Below the pieces are notes generated by a model. The model was not told where the DNA came from and did no database searches. It saw nothing but the letters and a program-made list of their open reading frames with translations. From Burkholderia sp. SRS-W-2-2016 (GTDB taxonomy: Bacteria; Pseudomonadota; Gammaproteobacteria; Burkholderiales; Burkholderiaceae), in assembly GCF_001931485.1 (NCBI RefSeq), contig NZ_MSDV01000003.1, forward strand, positions 1 through 64,000: 64,000 nt of DNA, written 5' to 3'. Positions 38,696 to 47,809 of the stretch are shown in pieces. Position 1 is the stretch's first letter. Each line of letters opens with the position of its first letter. Made by a program: the position numbers and the translations under genes.

Positions 38696-41101
38696 ATGGC
38701 TCAACGCGACGACGACGGTAACAACACGCTCCGGCTGTTCATGCAGAAGCAGCCGGCCAACACCAGCGCATCGCAAAAAGTTTCCTACGTCGGCCGAGGC
38801 ATCGCCGAAGGAACGGCGGTGTTCATCATCTCGTTCATCCTGCTGTTTACGTTCGTCCTGCTGTTCGCGCCTATCGGTGCCGAGCGCGTGGGTAACGTTG
38901 ATTTCTGGAGCAGCGCGATCGGCAGCGTCGCGCACAAGGTTTTGCCCAGCCATCCGCTCGCCGAGGCAGCGGACCGGTTCAGCAGCCTGTTTGAGTACAG
39001 CCTGCTCGACATGGCCTGGCGTCTCGCGCTGGCCCTCCTGCCGTCCGCGGCATTGGGCTGGTTTGTGTATCGCGACACGGCGATGCCGCGCGACAGTCAG
39101 GTGCACGTGGAAGGCGGACGGTTCTACACCGGAAAGGAAGCGCTGAGGCAACTGACGATCGACACCACGCCGCCACAGCCCACGAACGGAAAGAAGGCAC
39201 CGACGCCCCTCATGAAGATGCACCCCGACGTTCCGGCGCTGCTGCGCGACGTCTGGGTTCGTCACCTGTTGCTCATCGGCGCGTCAGGCGCGGGGAAAAC
39301 CATGATCCTCCTGCACTGGTTATTTCAACTGGTCAAAGCCGTCGTTACCTTGCCCGACGGCCGCACCGGCCCATTCGGCCACAAGTTCGTGGCGATGGAC
39401 ATGAAGGGCGATTTTTCGCGACTGTTCTGCAAGTTCGACGAAAACGGCAACAGCCTGGGTGCCGCGTTGATCGACCCGTGGTCAGCGCTGTCCGACGTGT
39501 GGGACATCGCGCGGGAACTGGCGCGTGACGATGCCGTCGACGTGTTTTGCGCCACCATGTGGCCGACCAACCCAAACGCGTCGCAACCGTTCTTCACCGA
39601 CGCTGCACAAATGGTCGGAGGCGCCATCATTGAGACGCTGCGCCAGGAGCGGAAGAACAGGCAAATCGGCAAGTGGGGGTGGACGGAACTGTCAGCGCGC
39701 ACGGGCCTACCACAGTTAGGTCTTGTCAAACTGTTCGAGCCCTATGCTGCCGGCGAGGAGGGGAGGCCTAACCCGAACTACAACGCCTTGATAAACCGGG
39801 CCTACAACATCGTGATTGACCCGAACCCAGGCACCATGGGCGTGCTGTCGTCGCTGATGAACGGCGCAAAACTCATCGACAACCTGGCGAAAGCCTGGCC
39901 GACGACCATTCCCAACGACAAACGCCGCAAGATCGCGCTGTGCGACTGGGTGAAAGACGATTACACGGGGCCGCGGCAGATGATCGTTCGTGGCAAGCCG
40001 GACATGCCACTGACCGAACGGTACATCGCAGCGATGGTCAACGTGCTGGCCCCGTTGCTGCTCGAACTGCGCGATTCCCGCAGCCGGGTGATCGGTGTGG
40101 TGATCGACGAACTGGCAGCGGTGAACCGCCTGAACATCATGGGCTTGCTCGACAAGGGCCGCAGCAAGGGCGTGATGTTTGTGGCTTGCTTTCAGGACAT
40201 CAACCAGATCAGGCTGAAATACTCACCCGAAGAGGCCAACACGATGTGGTCGCTCGTGGGCACCCGTATCGTCACGCGCACCTCCTCCGGCGACACCGCG
40301 GACAAACTGGCGGAGTGGTTCGGCAAGCGCGTGGTCAACAAAATGAACACGTCCGTCACCGCCAACGGGCAGGGCGCGGGCCAGCCGAACGTGACGAACT
40401 CGTACCACGAAGAAGCCACCTTGCTCGTTCGGCCAAGCCAGATCAGCGACGACAAGCGGATGGGCGTGCGCACCGACAACACCCAGTACAAGTTTTCGGT
40501 CTCCGGCCTGCTGACGTTTGGCGGTTCCGTCTACAAACTCTGGTGGCCTGGGTTCGACGTTGACGCGCTGGTGCAGTGTGAAACGGACGTGCCGGCCGAG
40601 TGGACCAAGCCGATGGACGTGCCCGAGGAGCATACCAAACCGGAGACCCAGCCGACGGCACCGGCCGCCGACGCCGAGGCGAAACAGGGCGGCCACGAGG
40701 TGCAGGCAGCGGATGAGCCGGACATCGACATCGAAGACCCGATGCCGCCGGACGAGGAGCCGACCGCGCCCACCGTCGTCGCGCTAGTCGACGAACCGGG
40801 CGAGCCCGAGGCACCCGCCGAGCCGGAACCCGCCTTGAAGCCGGCCAAGGACAAAGCCAAAGCAGTCCAGCCAGGCGAGTCCGGCGACATCGACGAGGAC
40901 GTGCTGGACGACATGATCAAAGAGATCGGCGAAGAAGAGGCGGCCGACCACATCGCCGACGCGCTCGACGTTCCAGGGGCCGGTGCGTTGCTGGCTGCCG
41001 TGAAGGTCGTGGACATGTACCACGACTCGAAAAAGCCAACGACGAAGAACGGGAAGGCCGGCGCCACGGCGGCCAAGCCGACCGTTCCGCTGTTCCACTG
41101 A
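38696..41101 (+). CDS. Type IV coupling protein (VirD4/TrwB/TraG family)
   Basis: An 801-residue protein. Two N-terminal membrane segments (about 38-60 and 100-125) anchor it; Walker A GASGAGKTM is at about 195-203 and Walker B VIGVVIDELA at about 465-474, followed by GRSKGVMFVACFQD, as in VirD4-type ATPases that deliver the relaxase-DNA complex to the secretion channel. Residues 640-780 are a Glu/Pro/Ala-rich tail (EEPTAPTVVALVDEPGEPE), longer than usual. GGAGG lies 7 bases before ATG 38696. Gene order with the relaxase and RHH gene supports the call. Confidence 0.88.
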   Translation: MAQRDDDGNNTLRLFMQKQPANTSASQKVSYVGRGIAEGTAVFIISFILLFTFVLLFAPIGAERVGNVDFWSSAIGSVAHKVLPSHPLAEAADRFSSLFEYSLLDMAWRLALALLPSAALGWFVYRDTAMPRDSQVHVEGGRFYTGKEALRQLTIDTTPPQPTNGKKAPTPLMKMHPDVPALLRDVWVRHLLLIGASGAGKTMILLHWLFQLVKAVVTLPDGRTGPFGHKFVAMDMKGDFSRLFCKFDENGNSLGAALIDPWSALSDVWDIARELARDDAVDVFCATMWPTNPNASQPFFTDAAQMVGGAIIETLRQERKNRQIGKWGWTELSARTGLPQLGLVKLFEPYAAGEEGRPNPNYNALINRAYNIVIDPNPGTMGVLSSLMNGAKLIDNLAKAWPTTIPNDKRRKIALCDWVKDDYTGPRQMIVRGKPDMPLTERYIAAMVNVLAPLLLELRDSRSRVIGVVIDELAAVNRLNIMGLLDKGRSKGVMFVACFQDINQIRLKYSPEEANTMWSLVGTRIVTRTSSGDTADKLAEWFGKRVVNKMNTSVTANGQGAGQPNVTNSYHEEATLLVRPSQISDDKRMGVRTDNTQYKFSVSGLLTFGGSVYKLWWPGFDVDALVQCETDVPAEWTKPMDVPEEHTKPETQPTAPAADAEAKQGGHEVQAADEPDIDIEDPMPPDEEPTAPTVVALVDEPGEPEAPAEPEPALKPAKDKAKAVQPGESGDIDEDVLDDMIKEIGEEEAADHIADALDVPGAGALLAAVKVVDMYHDSKKPTTKNGKAGATAAKPTVPLFH

Positions 41102-41109
41102 TCCCGACA

Positions 41110-41137
41110 GGGCGTACCTCTATAGAGGTACGCCCGT
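41110..41137 (+). terminator. Long perfect hairpin after the coupling-protein gene
   Basis: Two 13-bp arms (41110-41122 and 41123-41135) form a perfect palindrome beginning GGGCGTACC; a short GTTT follows. The -35 box of the next promoter starts at 41138, so terminator and promoter abut. Confidence 0.7.
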
Positions 41138-41189
41138 TTGACATCGGCCAGCCGTACGAGACACTGGTTCGAGGCGTTGGTGCCAACGC
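41138..41189 (+). promoter_or_regulatory. TTGACA box and operator of the relaxase gene
   Basis: TTGACA at 41138-41143 and the inverted repeat GCGTTGG-TG-CCAACGC at 41174-41189 (outer G/C pair extends the arms to 8 bp), 27 bp before ATG 41216. The layout matches that at 20355-20403, with the operator about 30 bp after the -35 box. Confidence 0.7.
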
Positions 41190-41215
41190 CAACCCATCCC
41201 ACCCGCGAGGCCGCC

Positions 41216-44200
41216 ATGGTCAAATCCACCCCATTGAACTTCAAGGGCTACGGCAAGAAGGGCGCCAACATCCTTCAGTACCTGAAAAACACCGAGTATT
41301 ACCAGAACAAGAACGGTGACATGGAAGCCCCCACGCGTTGGATCGGTGGCGGCCCCGAAGCGCTGGGCCTGGCGGGCGTGGTCGACCACAACGCGCTCGA
41401 CCTGATGGCCGCCGGGCGCGGCCCGAACGGCGAGGCGCTGGTGCAGAACCCGGGCGCGGACCGGAACATCGGCTACGACGTGACGTTCAGCCCAGGTAAA
41501 ACGTTTTCGGTCGCATGGGCGCGGGCCAACCCCGACGAGCGCGACCGCCTGCTGGCCGCCCACCGTTCCGCGGTGGACCTGTCGCTGCAATACCTGAAAG
41601 AAAACCTCGACGTGCGCGCGGGCGCCGGTGGCACCGAGCGCATCGGGTGCTCCGAACTGTTCGCCGCCGGGTTCACGCATTTCACGAACCGCAACCTCGA
41701 CCCACAGGTTCATGAGCACGTGCTGCTGTTCAACCTGGTGCGCGGTGAGGACGGCAAGACCCGTGCGCTGAACACCCGCGACCTTCAGCAGCACGTGTAC
41801 GTCATGGACCAGATCCACAAAGCGGCGCTGGCCCATTCCCTGACGGAGATGGGCTACGCGGTGAACCGCGAGGTCGAACTGCACGAGCACACCGGGCGCG
41901 AAACCGGACACGTCCGGTACGAAATCGACGGCATCAGCCGCGAGGTGGTGCTGGCCGAGTCGAGCCGTCGCGTTGAACTGGTGAAGTACGCCGAGGAGCA
42001 CGGCGTGTCCAAAGACCAGGCCACCCTGGTGACCCGCAAATCGAAAAATGAGCCCACGTTCGCAGAACTCGACCCCATGTGGTCTCGATCGTTCGCCCCG
42101 TTCGTCGAGAGCGGCGCCCTGCCCAGCAACGAACAGTTGAAGCAGCGCCCGCAGCAAGACCTGGCGATGCGCGACGACAAGGTCTTGCTCGAAAAACTGC
42201 ACAAGACCGAGGCGAACGTCACCCGGCGTGATGTCGTCGCGTTGATCGCGGCCGAGGCCGGCCCGGGGTTCGGCCACGACCTGAAAAAACTCGATCGCAT
42301 CGTCGACGACTTCATGCAGCGCAACGACTTCGTGCAGAAGCCCGAGAACAGCCGCGGCCAGATCATGTACACCAGCCGGTGGGCGATCGAGACGGAGCGC
42401 GGCCTAGTCGCCAGCGACCAGATGCTGCGGGCGAACACCGCGCACAACCTGGCGCCCGAACTGGTGCAGCGGGCCGCCGACGCGTTCGAGAAGCGCAAGA
42501 CCGACGAACGGCTGAAAAAAGCGCTCGACGACTTGGACGCCGCGAAGGCCGCAGCGGCCAAGGCCAGCCCCGAGCAGCAGGCGAAAGCAGCGAGCAAGGT
42601 TGCTAAGGCAGAGGCCAAGGTGGCCGAGGTGGCCGCCATGCCCGCCATGAAACTGACGGACGAGCAGCGGCGCAACATCGACTATGCGGCTATGCAGACC
42701 GGCGGGGTTGCCAACCTGGTGGGCCGTGCCGGCACGGGCAAGACGTTCACCGCACAAGTGTTCGTCGATGCGTACTGCGCGGCCGGCTACGACGTGCTGG
42801 GCGTGTCCGGCGGCTGGAAAGCCACGAACAAACTAGCAGCCGAGGTTCAAGGCCTGGAAGCGCAAGCCCTCGCGCCGATGCTCGCACGCCTGGACGCTGG
42901 GTCGCTGAAACTGACGAGCAAAACGCTGGTCGTGCTCGACGAGGCCGGCATGGTCGGTGTGTCCGATCGCGCGAAACTCGAACGCTACGTCGCCGAGGCC
43001 GGCGGCAAGATCGTCGCGGCCGGCGACGGGCGCCAGTTGAAATCGCCCACGGCGGGCGACTCGTTCCGCGCCTCGATCGACGTGGTGGGCTGTTCCGAGA
43101 TGACGGACGTGCGCCGTCAGCGCAGCGCGGAGCACCGCAAGACCGTGGCGATGCTGTACGCCGCCGACAACGGCCGCGAACTGTTCGGCCGGATGAAAGA
43201 CCACGGGCACATCGTCGAGGTCGCCGTGTCCGACGAAGTATGGGAGAAAGGCGAGGATCGCCTGGCGATCTACGAGCGCATCGCGAAGGACTGGGGCGAG
43301 AGCGCCGTGCCCGAGCGCAACCGGATGGTGATCGCCACGCGCAACGAGGACGTGCGCGGGCTCAACGACGCCATCCGGGCGGTGAAACGCGAAAAGGGCC
43401 TGCTCACCGGCCCGGACGTGCCCATGAACATCATCCCGAAGGCCAGCGAGACGGGCGCCACGGTACAGAAACATTTTGCCGCAGGCGACCGCATCCAGTT
43501 TCTGGACAAGCACGACGACGAGGCCAAGGCGCAGAAAGCGCTCAAAGCCCTGCGCGGCAACATCATCCGCGCGAAGCAGGGCCACGAGGTGGTCGACCGC
43601 ATGACCGGCCAGCCCGTCACGCTCGCCGAGTTGCAGGCCCGTTTGCCCGAGGCCGAGCGCAAGGTGCGCACCGCCCACCTGGGCGTCGTGAACGGCACGA
43701 ACGCGATCATCGACTGCATCGAAGACCAGGGCAACGGCCACAACCGCATCCACGCCACCATCCTCGACGACGTGCAGAAAGACGCCAAGGGCCGGCAGCA
43801 GGACGGCCGGCGCGTGTCGTGGAGCACTGCGGACCTGAACGCGTTCGATCACGCCAGTGCGATCACCAACCACGGCGGCCAGGGTCAGGGCGAGGATGAC
43901 GTGTTCGTGATGGCGAGCACGGCCGACGAGAACGACGCCATTCTTGTGCAGTTCACCCGCGAGAAGGAAATGGTGAGGTTTTACGGGACCGACAGCGATT
44001 TTCGACACTTCCCCGAAGCACTGGAAGCGTTGACCGTGAAAGGCAACGCGACGGACGACCTGCCCGCGCACATGCGCACCGAACACGAGCAGGCGATGTT
44101 CGAGCGCGCCGCGGCAAAGTCCGCCGCCGAACGCCAGGCGCTGGCCGACACCGCCCGCGAACAACTCAAAGGCATGGGCCTGGACGCGGCCGTGACCGCG

Positions 44201-46207
44201 CACGACCGCCGTGGCGATGTCGTCGACGCGATGGCCGCCGAGCACGCGGCCCGCGTGCGCCAGACCCCGGACGCCCCGCCCGTCACCGCAGCGGTGAACC
44301 CGCGCGACGTGCCAGCGCTCAACGAGGCGATCCGGGCGCACATGCGCGCCGACGGTTCGATCACGGGCGACGACGTGGCGTTCACCGTGGCGCGCGGCAG
44401 CGACTTCAACCCGACCGGTTTTCGGCCCGAGCCGGACGCCCGTGTGGTCGCGAATGAGGACGGCGATCGGTACTACCGTGGCACGCTCGTCGAAACGGGC
44501 ACGGGCCTGGTCGATCCCGACGACCCGACGAGCCGTTCGCCCTACGCGGTGATCCGCACCCGCGACGGCCACGAGCACAAGGTGTTCGGCGTCGACGTGG
44601 TGCCGGCCATCGAACGCGCTGGCCTGGGCCGTGGCGACACCATCGAACTGAAGAAGGGCGGCGAGCAGGAGGTGGAAATCACCGACCGCAAGACTGGCGA
44701 GAAAAAGACCGTGTTGCGCAACGGTTGGGAGGCCGCGCCGCACGACTTCGCGGAGCACGAGCACCACCAGCGCGAGGCCCACACCGCAGAGGTGCAGCGG
44801 CAGCGCGACGAAGCCGAAAAGCCGACCGCCGCCACGGTCGACCTGAAACTGGCCGTGGGCGATGCCGTCACGTTCGGCAGCCGGGGCGCTGCGATGTACC
44901 ACGGCATCGACGACGTGGGCGCACGCCTGACGATCACCGCGATCGACAGCACCGACCCGGCCAACCCCAAAGCCACGGCGCGGTGGAACGGGCAAGACTT
45001 CACGCTGACCAACGGCGACCAGATCGAGCACGCCCACGCCGTCCCGGTCTGGAAGGCCGCCCGCGACGCCAAGGCTGCTGATGCGCCCGTGCCGTTCGTG
45101 CAGGTCATGGCAAGCGAGTCCGACCGCATCGACCCGCAGGCGCTGCGCGACGTGCAGGCCGGCGCCGAGTCGTTGCACGTGCACGGCACCAGCCGTGCGT
45201 TCAAAGCCACGGCTTACGCGCACACGGAACACCAGGCCAAACATGATCACCTGGTGGAGCGGGCCGACGAGGCCGTGCGTTCGATCAACGCCAGCAGCAC
45301 CGCGTCGATCGTCGAGAAGCCGGAGGCCGCGGCCAAAGAACTGGCACAAGCCTGGGTGAAGAGCGACACGCCCGAGCGCGAGCGCCGGGCCGTGGCCGGC
45401 ACGCCGCACGATGTGGCCCGCCTGACCGACGCCATCCGCGCGGCGAAACGCGAGGCCGGGCAGTTGCACGGCGAGGACCACGCGGTGCGCGTGCGCGCTG
45501 GCACCACCAGCGTGGAGATGCCGGTGGCCGCGGGCGACCGCCTGGTGCTGCGCAGCGACAAGAACTTGTCCCTCGCACTGCCGGTGAAACTCGACGACCC
45601 GATGGCCGCCACGTTGCGCCTGAACAGCGTGGCCCGTGGGGCCGACGGCGTGCTGCGCGCGACGGCCACGGTCGAGAGCAACAACGAACGGGACCGCAAG
45701 CACACCGTGACGCTCGACGAGGACCACCTGAAACGGTTCCGCCACGGCTACGCCACGACGCAGAAGGACGCGGCGAAGAACCCGAGTCCGCACGTGTTCG
45801 CCCTGGTCGGCGATCGGGATGCGCCGGCCCGTGTGATCGGTGCTTTGGAGCCAGCGAGCCAGGCCACCGTGTTCGCGACGCCAAAGGCCGCCGACCGTCT
45901 GGCCGGGCACGTCGAGACCAGCGCCCGAGAGGCCGAGCGTGCGGTGCAGAACGCGGCGAAGGTCGCCGAAAACGCAGCGGCCGGCCGCGACGCGATCCGC
46001 GCGGCGATGGAAAAGCGGCAGGAGCAGGAGCGGGCACGCCAGGCGGGGGCGAAGGTCGAAACCCAGCGCCTGGCCGAAGGGCAAGCCCGGCAGCGCCAGG
46101 CCGAGGCCAAGGCGGCGCAGCAGACCGAGGTGAAAAAGCAGGAGCAGGACAAGACGGCCAAACGTCCGGTCCCGCAACGGGACACCGGGCGCGGCATCAG
46201 CATGTAA
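41216..46207 (+). CDS. MobF-family conjugative relaxase-helicase (TrwC/TraI type)
   Basis: A 1,663-residue protein. ATG 41216 (GAGG upstream) is used; an earlier in-frame start lies within the operator. The relaxase domain (1-300) has the Tyr pair NTEYYQNK near 26, the first metal His in FTHFTN (about 155) and HEH in QVHEHVLL (about 166), the HUH signature. An SF1B helicase follows with Walker A GRAGTGKTFT (about 502) and Walker B VVLDEAGMV (about 571). The C-terminal 400 residues repeat charged segments and end in a Gln/Lys/Ala coiled coil. It nicks oriT, stays attached to the 5' end and unwinds the plasmid. It is longer than TrwC (966) and close to TraI (1,756). Confidence 0.92.
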   Translation: MVKSTPLNFKGYGKKGANILQYLKNTEYYQNKNGDMEAPTRWIGGGPEALGLAGVVDHNALDLMAAGRGPNGEALVQNPGADRNIGYDVTFSPGKTFSVAWARANPDERDRLLAAHRSAVDLSLQYLKENLDVRAGAGGTERIGCSELFAAGFTHFTNRNLDPQVHEHVLLFNLVRGEDGKTRALNTRDLQQHVYVMDQIHKAALAHSLTEMGYAVNREVELHEHTGRETGHVRYEIDGISREVVLAESSRRVELVKYAEEHGVSKDQATLVTRKSKNEPTFAELDPMWSRSFAPFVESGALPSNEQLKQRPQQDLAMRDDKVLLEKLHKTEANVTRRDVVALIAAEAGPGFGHDLKKLDRIVDDFMQRNDFVQKPENSRGQIMYTSRWAIETERGLVASDQMLRANTAHNLAPELVQRAADAFEKRKTDERLKKALDDLDAAKAAAAKASPEQQAKAASKVAKAEAKVAEVAAMPAMKLTDEQRRNIDYAAMQTGGVANLVGRAGTGKTFTAQVFVDAYCAAGYDVLGVSGGWKATNKLAAEVQGLEAQALAPMLARLDAGSLKLTSKTLVVLDEAGMVGVSDRAKLERYVAEAGGKIVAAGDGRQLKSPTAGDSFRASIDVVGCSEMTDVRRQRSAEHRKTVAMLYAADNGRELFGRMKDHGHIVEVAVSDEVWEKGEDRLAIYERIAKDWGESAVPERNRMVIATRNEDVRGLNDAIRAVKREKGLLTGPDVPMNIIPKASETGATVQKHFAAGDRIQFLDKHDDEAKAQKALKALRGNIIRAKQGHEVVDRMTGQPVTLAELQARLPEAERKVRTAHLGVVNGTNAIIDCIEDQGNGHNRIHATILDDVQKDAKGRQQDGRRVSWSTADLNAFDHASAITNHGGQGQGEDDVFVMASTADENDAILVQFTREKEMVRFYGTDSDFRHFPEALEALTVKGNATDDLPAHMRTEHEQAMFERAAAKSAAERQALADTAREQLKGMGLDAAVTAHDRRGDVVDAMAAEHAARVRQTPDAPPVTAAVNPRDVPALNEAIRAHMRADGSITGDDVAFTVARGSDFNPTGFRPEPDARVVANEDGDRYYRGTLVETGTGLVDPDDPTSRSPYAVIRTRDGHEHKVFGVDVVPAIERAGLGRGDTIELKKGGEQEVEITDRKTGEKKTVLRNGWEAAPHDFAEHEHHQREAHTAEVQRQRDEAEKPTAATVDLKLAVGDAVTFGSRGAAMYHGIDDVGARLTITAIDSTDPANPKATARWNGQDFTLTNGDQIEHAHAVPVWKAARDAKAADAPVPFVQVMASESDRIDPQALRDVQAGAESLHVHGTSRAFKATAYAHTEHQAKHDHLVERADEAVRSINASSTASIVEKPEAAAKELAQAWVKSDTPERERRAVAGTPHDVARLTDAIRAAKREAGQLHGEDHAVRVRAGTTSVEMPVAAGDRLVLRSDKNLSLALPVKLDDPMAATLRLNSVARGADGVLRATATVESNNERDRKHTVTLDEDHLKRFRHGYATTQKDAAKNPSPHVFALVGDRDAPARVIGALEPASQATVFATPKAADRLAGHVETSAREAERAVQNAAKVAENAAAGRDAIRAAMEKRQEQERARQAGAKVETQRLAEGQARQRQAEAKAAQQTEVKKQEQDKTAKRPVPQRDTGRGISM

Positions 46208-46212
46208 AGCGC

Positions 46213-46238
46213 AACGGGGCCGAAAGGCCCCGTTCTTT
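46213..46238. terminator. Bidirectional terminator after the relaxase gene
   Basis: Arms AACGGGGCC (46213-46221) and GGCCCCGTT (46226-46234), loop GAAA, then CTTTT. It also lies just beyond the stop of the leftward gene at 46238. Confidence 0.85.
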
Positions 46239-46471
46239 TACTCCGTCGGGGCGCTCAGGAACGCCCGCACGTCGCCGAGTCGGTAGCGCACCGCGCCGTT
46301 CGGCCCGAACGGTTGCGACCACTTGGGGCCGAGCCCCACCCGCCGATCGTTCGCCAGTTGCGCGACCGAACGGCCCAGCAGCGTCGCCACCTGCTCGGTG
46401 GTTAGCAGGTGATAGTCCGCCCCGGTTTTCAGCAGTACGGCCAGTTCGGCGTCGTTCAAAGCATTGGTCAT
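46238..46471 (-). CDS. Small helix-turn-helix DNA-binding protein
   Basis: A 77-residue protein from ATG 46471. The middle (LLTTEQVATLLGRSVAQLAN) has the MerR/excisionase-like helix-turn-helix start in which an enzyme-like QVA..LG recognition turn is followed by W-x-x-P-F and RYR-L-GDVRAFL, the wing of AlpA/excisionase folds. The gene at 46494 carries the same block. Such proteins act as excisionases or repressors. Here, next to the element-chromosome junction, an excisionase role is attractive but unproven. Confidence 0.65.
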   Translation of the reverse strand: MTNALNDAELAVLLKTGADYHLLTTEQVATLLGRSVAQLANDRRVGLGPKWSQPFGPNGAVRYRLGDVRAFLSAPTE

Positions 46472-46493
46472 GGTTTCCCCGTATCGAGTGGTG

Positions 46494-47285
46494 TCACGGA
46501 CCGCGTGGGCCTTTCCGGCTCGGCAGGGGTTCGGTGTTTTCAGCGTCGATGATCGCCCGCAGTTCGGCGGCTTCACGCGCCTGGTCGGCCCGCAGCCAGT
46601 CAGCCAGCGCCTCGTCGAGCAGATCGACGTGCGCGCGACCGACGAACCCCAGGCGTTGCGCGCGCAGCGGGCTCACCGGTGCGGCCGGTTCCGGCTCACC
46701 GGTCGCCACGCCGTCGAGGCCGTTCAGCCAGGTTGCCATCGCGTTGATCGGCACGTGCCGGACGCCATTGACACGGCGCGAGCGCAGATCGGGCAGGCCG
46801 GTCCGCAACGCGTCGCGGGCGTTTTGCACCGCGTAGCGGCCGAGGCCGCCCAATACGTCGACGACCGACGACAACGGCACGGTCAGCACGCCCGGGCCGG
46901 CCAGGTTTTCCAGGCGCTCGCCCGTCGTCAGCAGCGCGTCCAGCGTTGCAAACGCGTGGCCCCGCGTTTCCGCGGCCACCTTGGCCGAGTGCGTGCTCGA
47001 CACGCGTTGCTGGTTTTGGAAGAACTCGCGCAAGGCATCGACCGGGTAGCGGACCGAGCCATTTTGCCCCCACGGCGTCACCCATTCCGGCCGACCACCG
47101 CCGGCGGTGCGATCGTCCGCCAGTTGTTTGACCGAGCGGTTCAGCAGTGCCGAGGTTTGCTTGGGTGTTAACAGGTAGTCGCCGGGCGCGGTTGCCAACA
47201 CCGTGATCAAGTCCATTCGGGTGAGGCCGTCAAAAGTCTCCGGGGCCGTTGGCAGTGTTGGGGCAATCGGGGGTGTGGTCGTCAT
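46494..47285 (-). CDS. Larger helix-turn-helix paralog
   Basis: A 263-residue protein (from ATG 47285; a longer start 12 codons upstream is possible). Residues about 35-90 (LLTPKQTSALLNRSVKQLAD, then PEWVTPWGQNGSVRYPVDAL) match the small protein at 46238 position by position. The remaining 170 residues are helical, with a hydrophobic patch (GVLTVPLSSVVDVLGGLG) and an Ala/Glu-rich C-terminus. The pair reads like a DNA-binding domain present both alone and fused to a larger body. Function unknown; replication initiator or repressor possible. Confidence 0.6.
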   Translation of the reverse strand: MTTTPPIAPTLPTAPETFDGLTRMDLITVLATAPGDYLLTPKQTSALLNRSVKQLADDRTAGGGRPEWVTPWGQNGSVRYPVDALREFFQNQQRVSSTHSAKVAAETRGHAFATLDALLTTGERLENLAGPGVLTVPLSSVVDVLGGLGRYAVQNARDALRTGLPDLRSRRVNGVRHVPINAMATWLNGLDGVATGEPEPAAPVSPLRAQRLGFVGRAHVDLLDEALADWLRADQAREAAELRAIIDAENTEPLPSRKGPRGP

Positions 47286-47493
47286 GGTGCTGCGCGTGTT
47301 CGTCTTTGTCAGCCGCATCATACCGTGGAGGCCGTTGTCAGCGGAAACCGCCCGAGGTCGCCGGAAATCGCCGGAAATGACCGGTCGCCAAGGGGTACGC
47401 TAGGGATACGCATACAAAAACGGCGACGAAGCACGCGCCAAGACGCCAATAGGTACGAGGATTTACAGGCGGTATGTTGCCGCTGAGCAACGG
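47286..47493. other. Junction-proximal intergenic DNA
   Basis: It contains short direct repeats TCGCCGGAAA (twice in tandem near 47354 and 47364) and GGTACGCT/GGATACGCATAC, and the promoter region of the leftward gene. No gene is seen. The sequence ceases to look like element DNA at about 47,494, where htpX codons begin. Confidence 0.5.
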
Positions 47494-47610
47494 ATCATGA
47501 ATCCGCTGTCGGGCGGCGGCATCGCGAATCTGTTCTCGACCCACCCGGCGACCGAAGAACGGATTTCGCGTCTGATGGAAATGGCGCGCACCGGGCGCTT
47601 CGACTGAGTG
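47494..47610 (+). pseudogene. htpX: 3' fragment of htpX (about 38 codons) at the junction
   Basis: From ATC ATG AAT at 47494 the frame reads IMNPLSGGG, then [13 protein letters not shown] and [10 protein letters not shown] to a stop, the end of betaproteobacterial HtpX, the membrane zinc protease of the heat-shock response. The preceding codons of that frame do not match HtpX, and the body of the gene, with its active site, is absent. In related chromosomes htpX lies upstream of rsmB, as this fragment does. Either an element is inserted in the 3' end of htpX, with an intact copy restored at the other end, or the contig is a join. Confidence 0.8.
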
Positions 47611-47651
47611 AGCGAGCGGGCCGCAAGGCTCGACAAACGTGGAATATCGCC

Positions 47652-47680
47652 AAGCGGGCCCGTGAGGCCCGCTTTTTTTC
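47652..47680 (+). terminator. Terminator after htpX
   Basis: Arms AAGCGGGCC (47652-47660) and GGCCCGCTT (47666-47674) with loop CGTGA and a T-run to 47679. Confidence 0.88.
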
Positions 47681-47809
47681 GTCTGCCGCAACGCTACCGG
47701 GTGAGCCCGAAATCGCCACCGCCGACGCGCGGCGGCGCCCACCCGGCGCCACGCTACAATGTGCGCTGATTGCGCCGCGCGCTCCGCGCGGCGGGCCCTT
47801 GCTCCTTTC

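Noticed and set aside
42833-46177. Long minus-strand frame of over 1,100 codons opposite the relaxase gene
   Set aside because: It has no family-like sequence, is low-complexity (His/Arg/Val-rich) and mirrors a well-supported relaxase-helicase.
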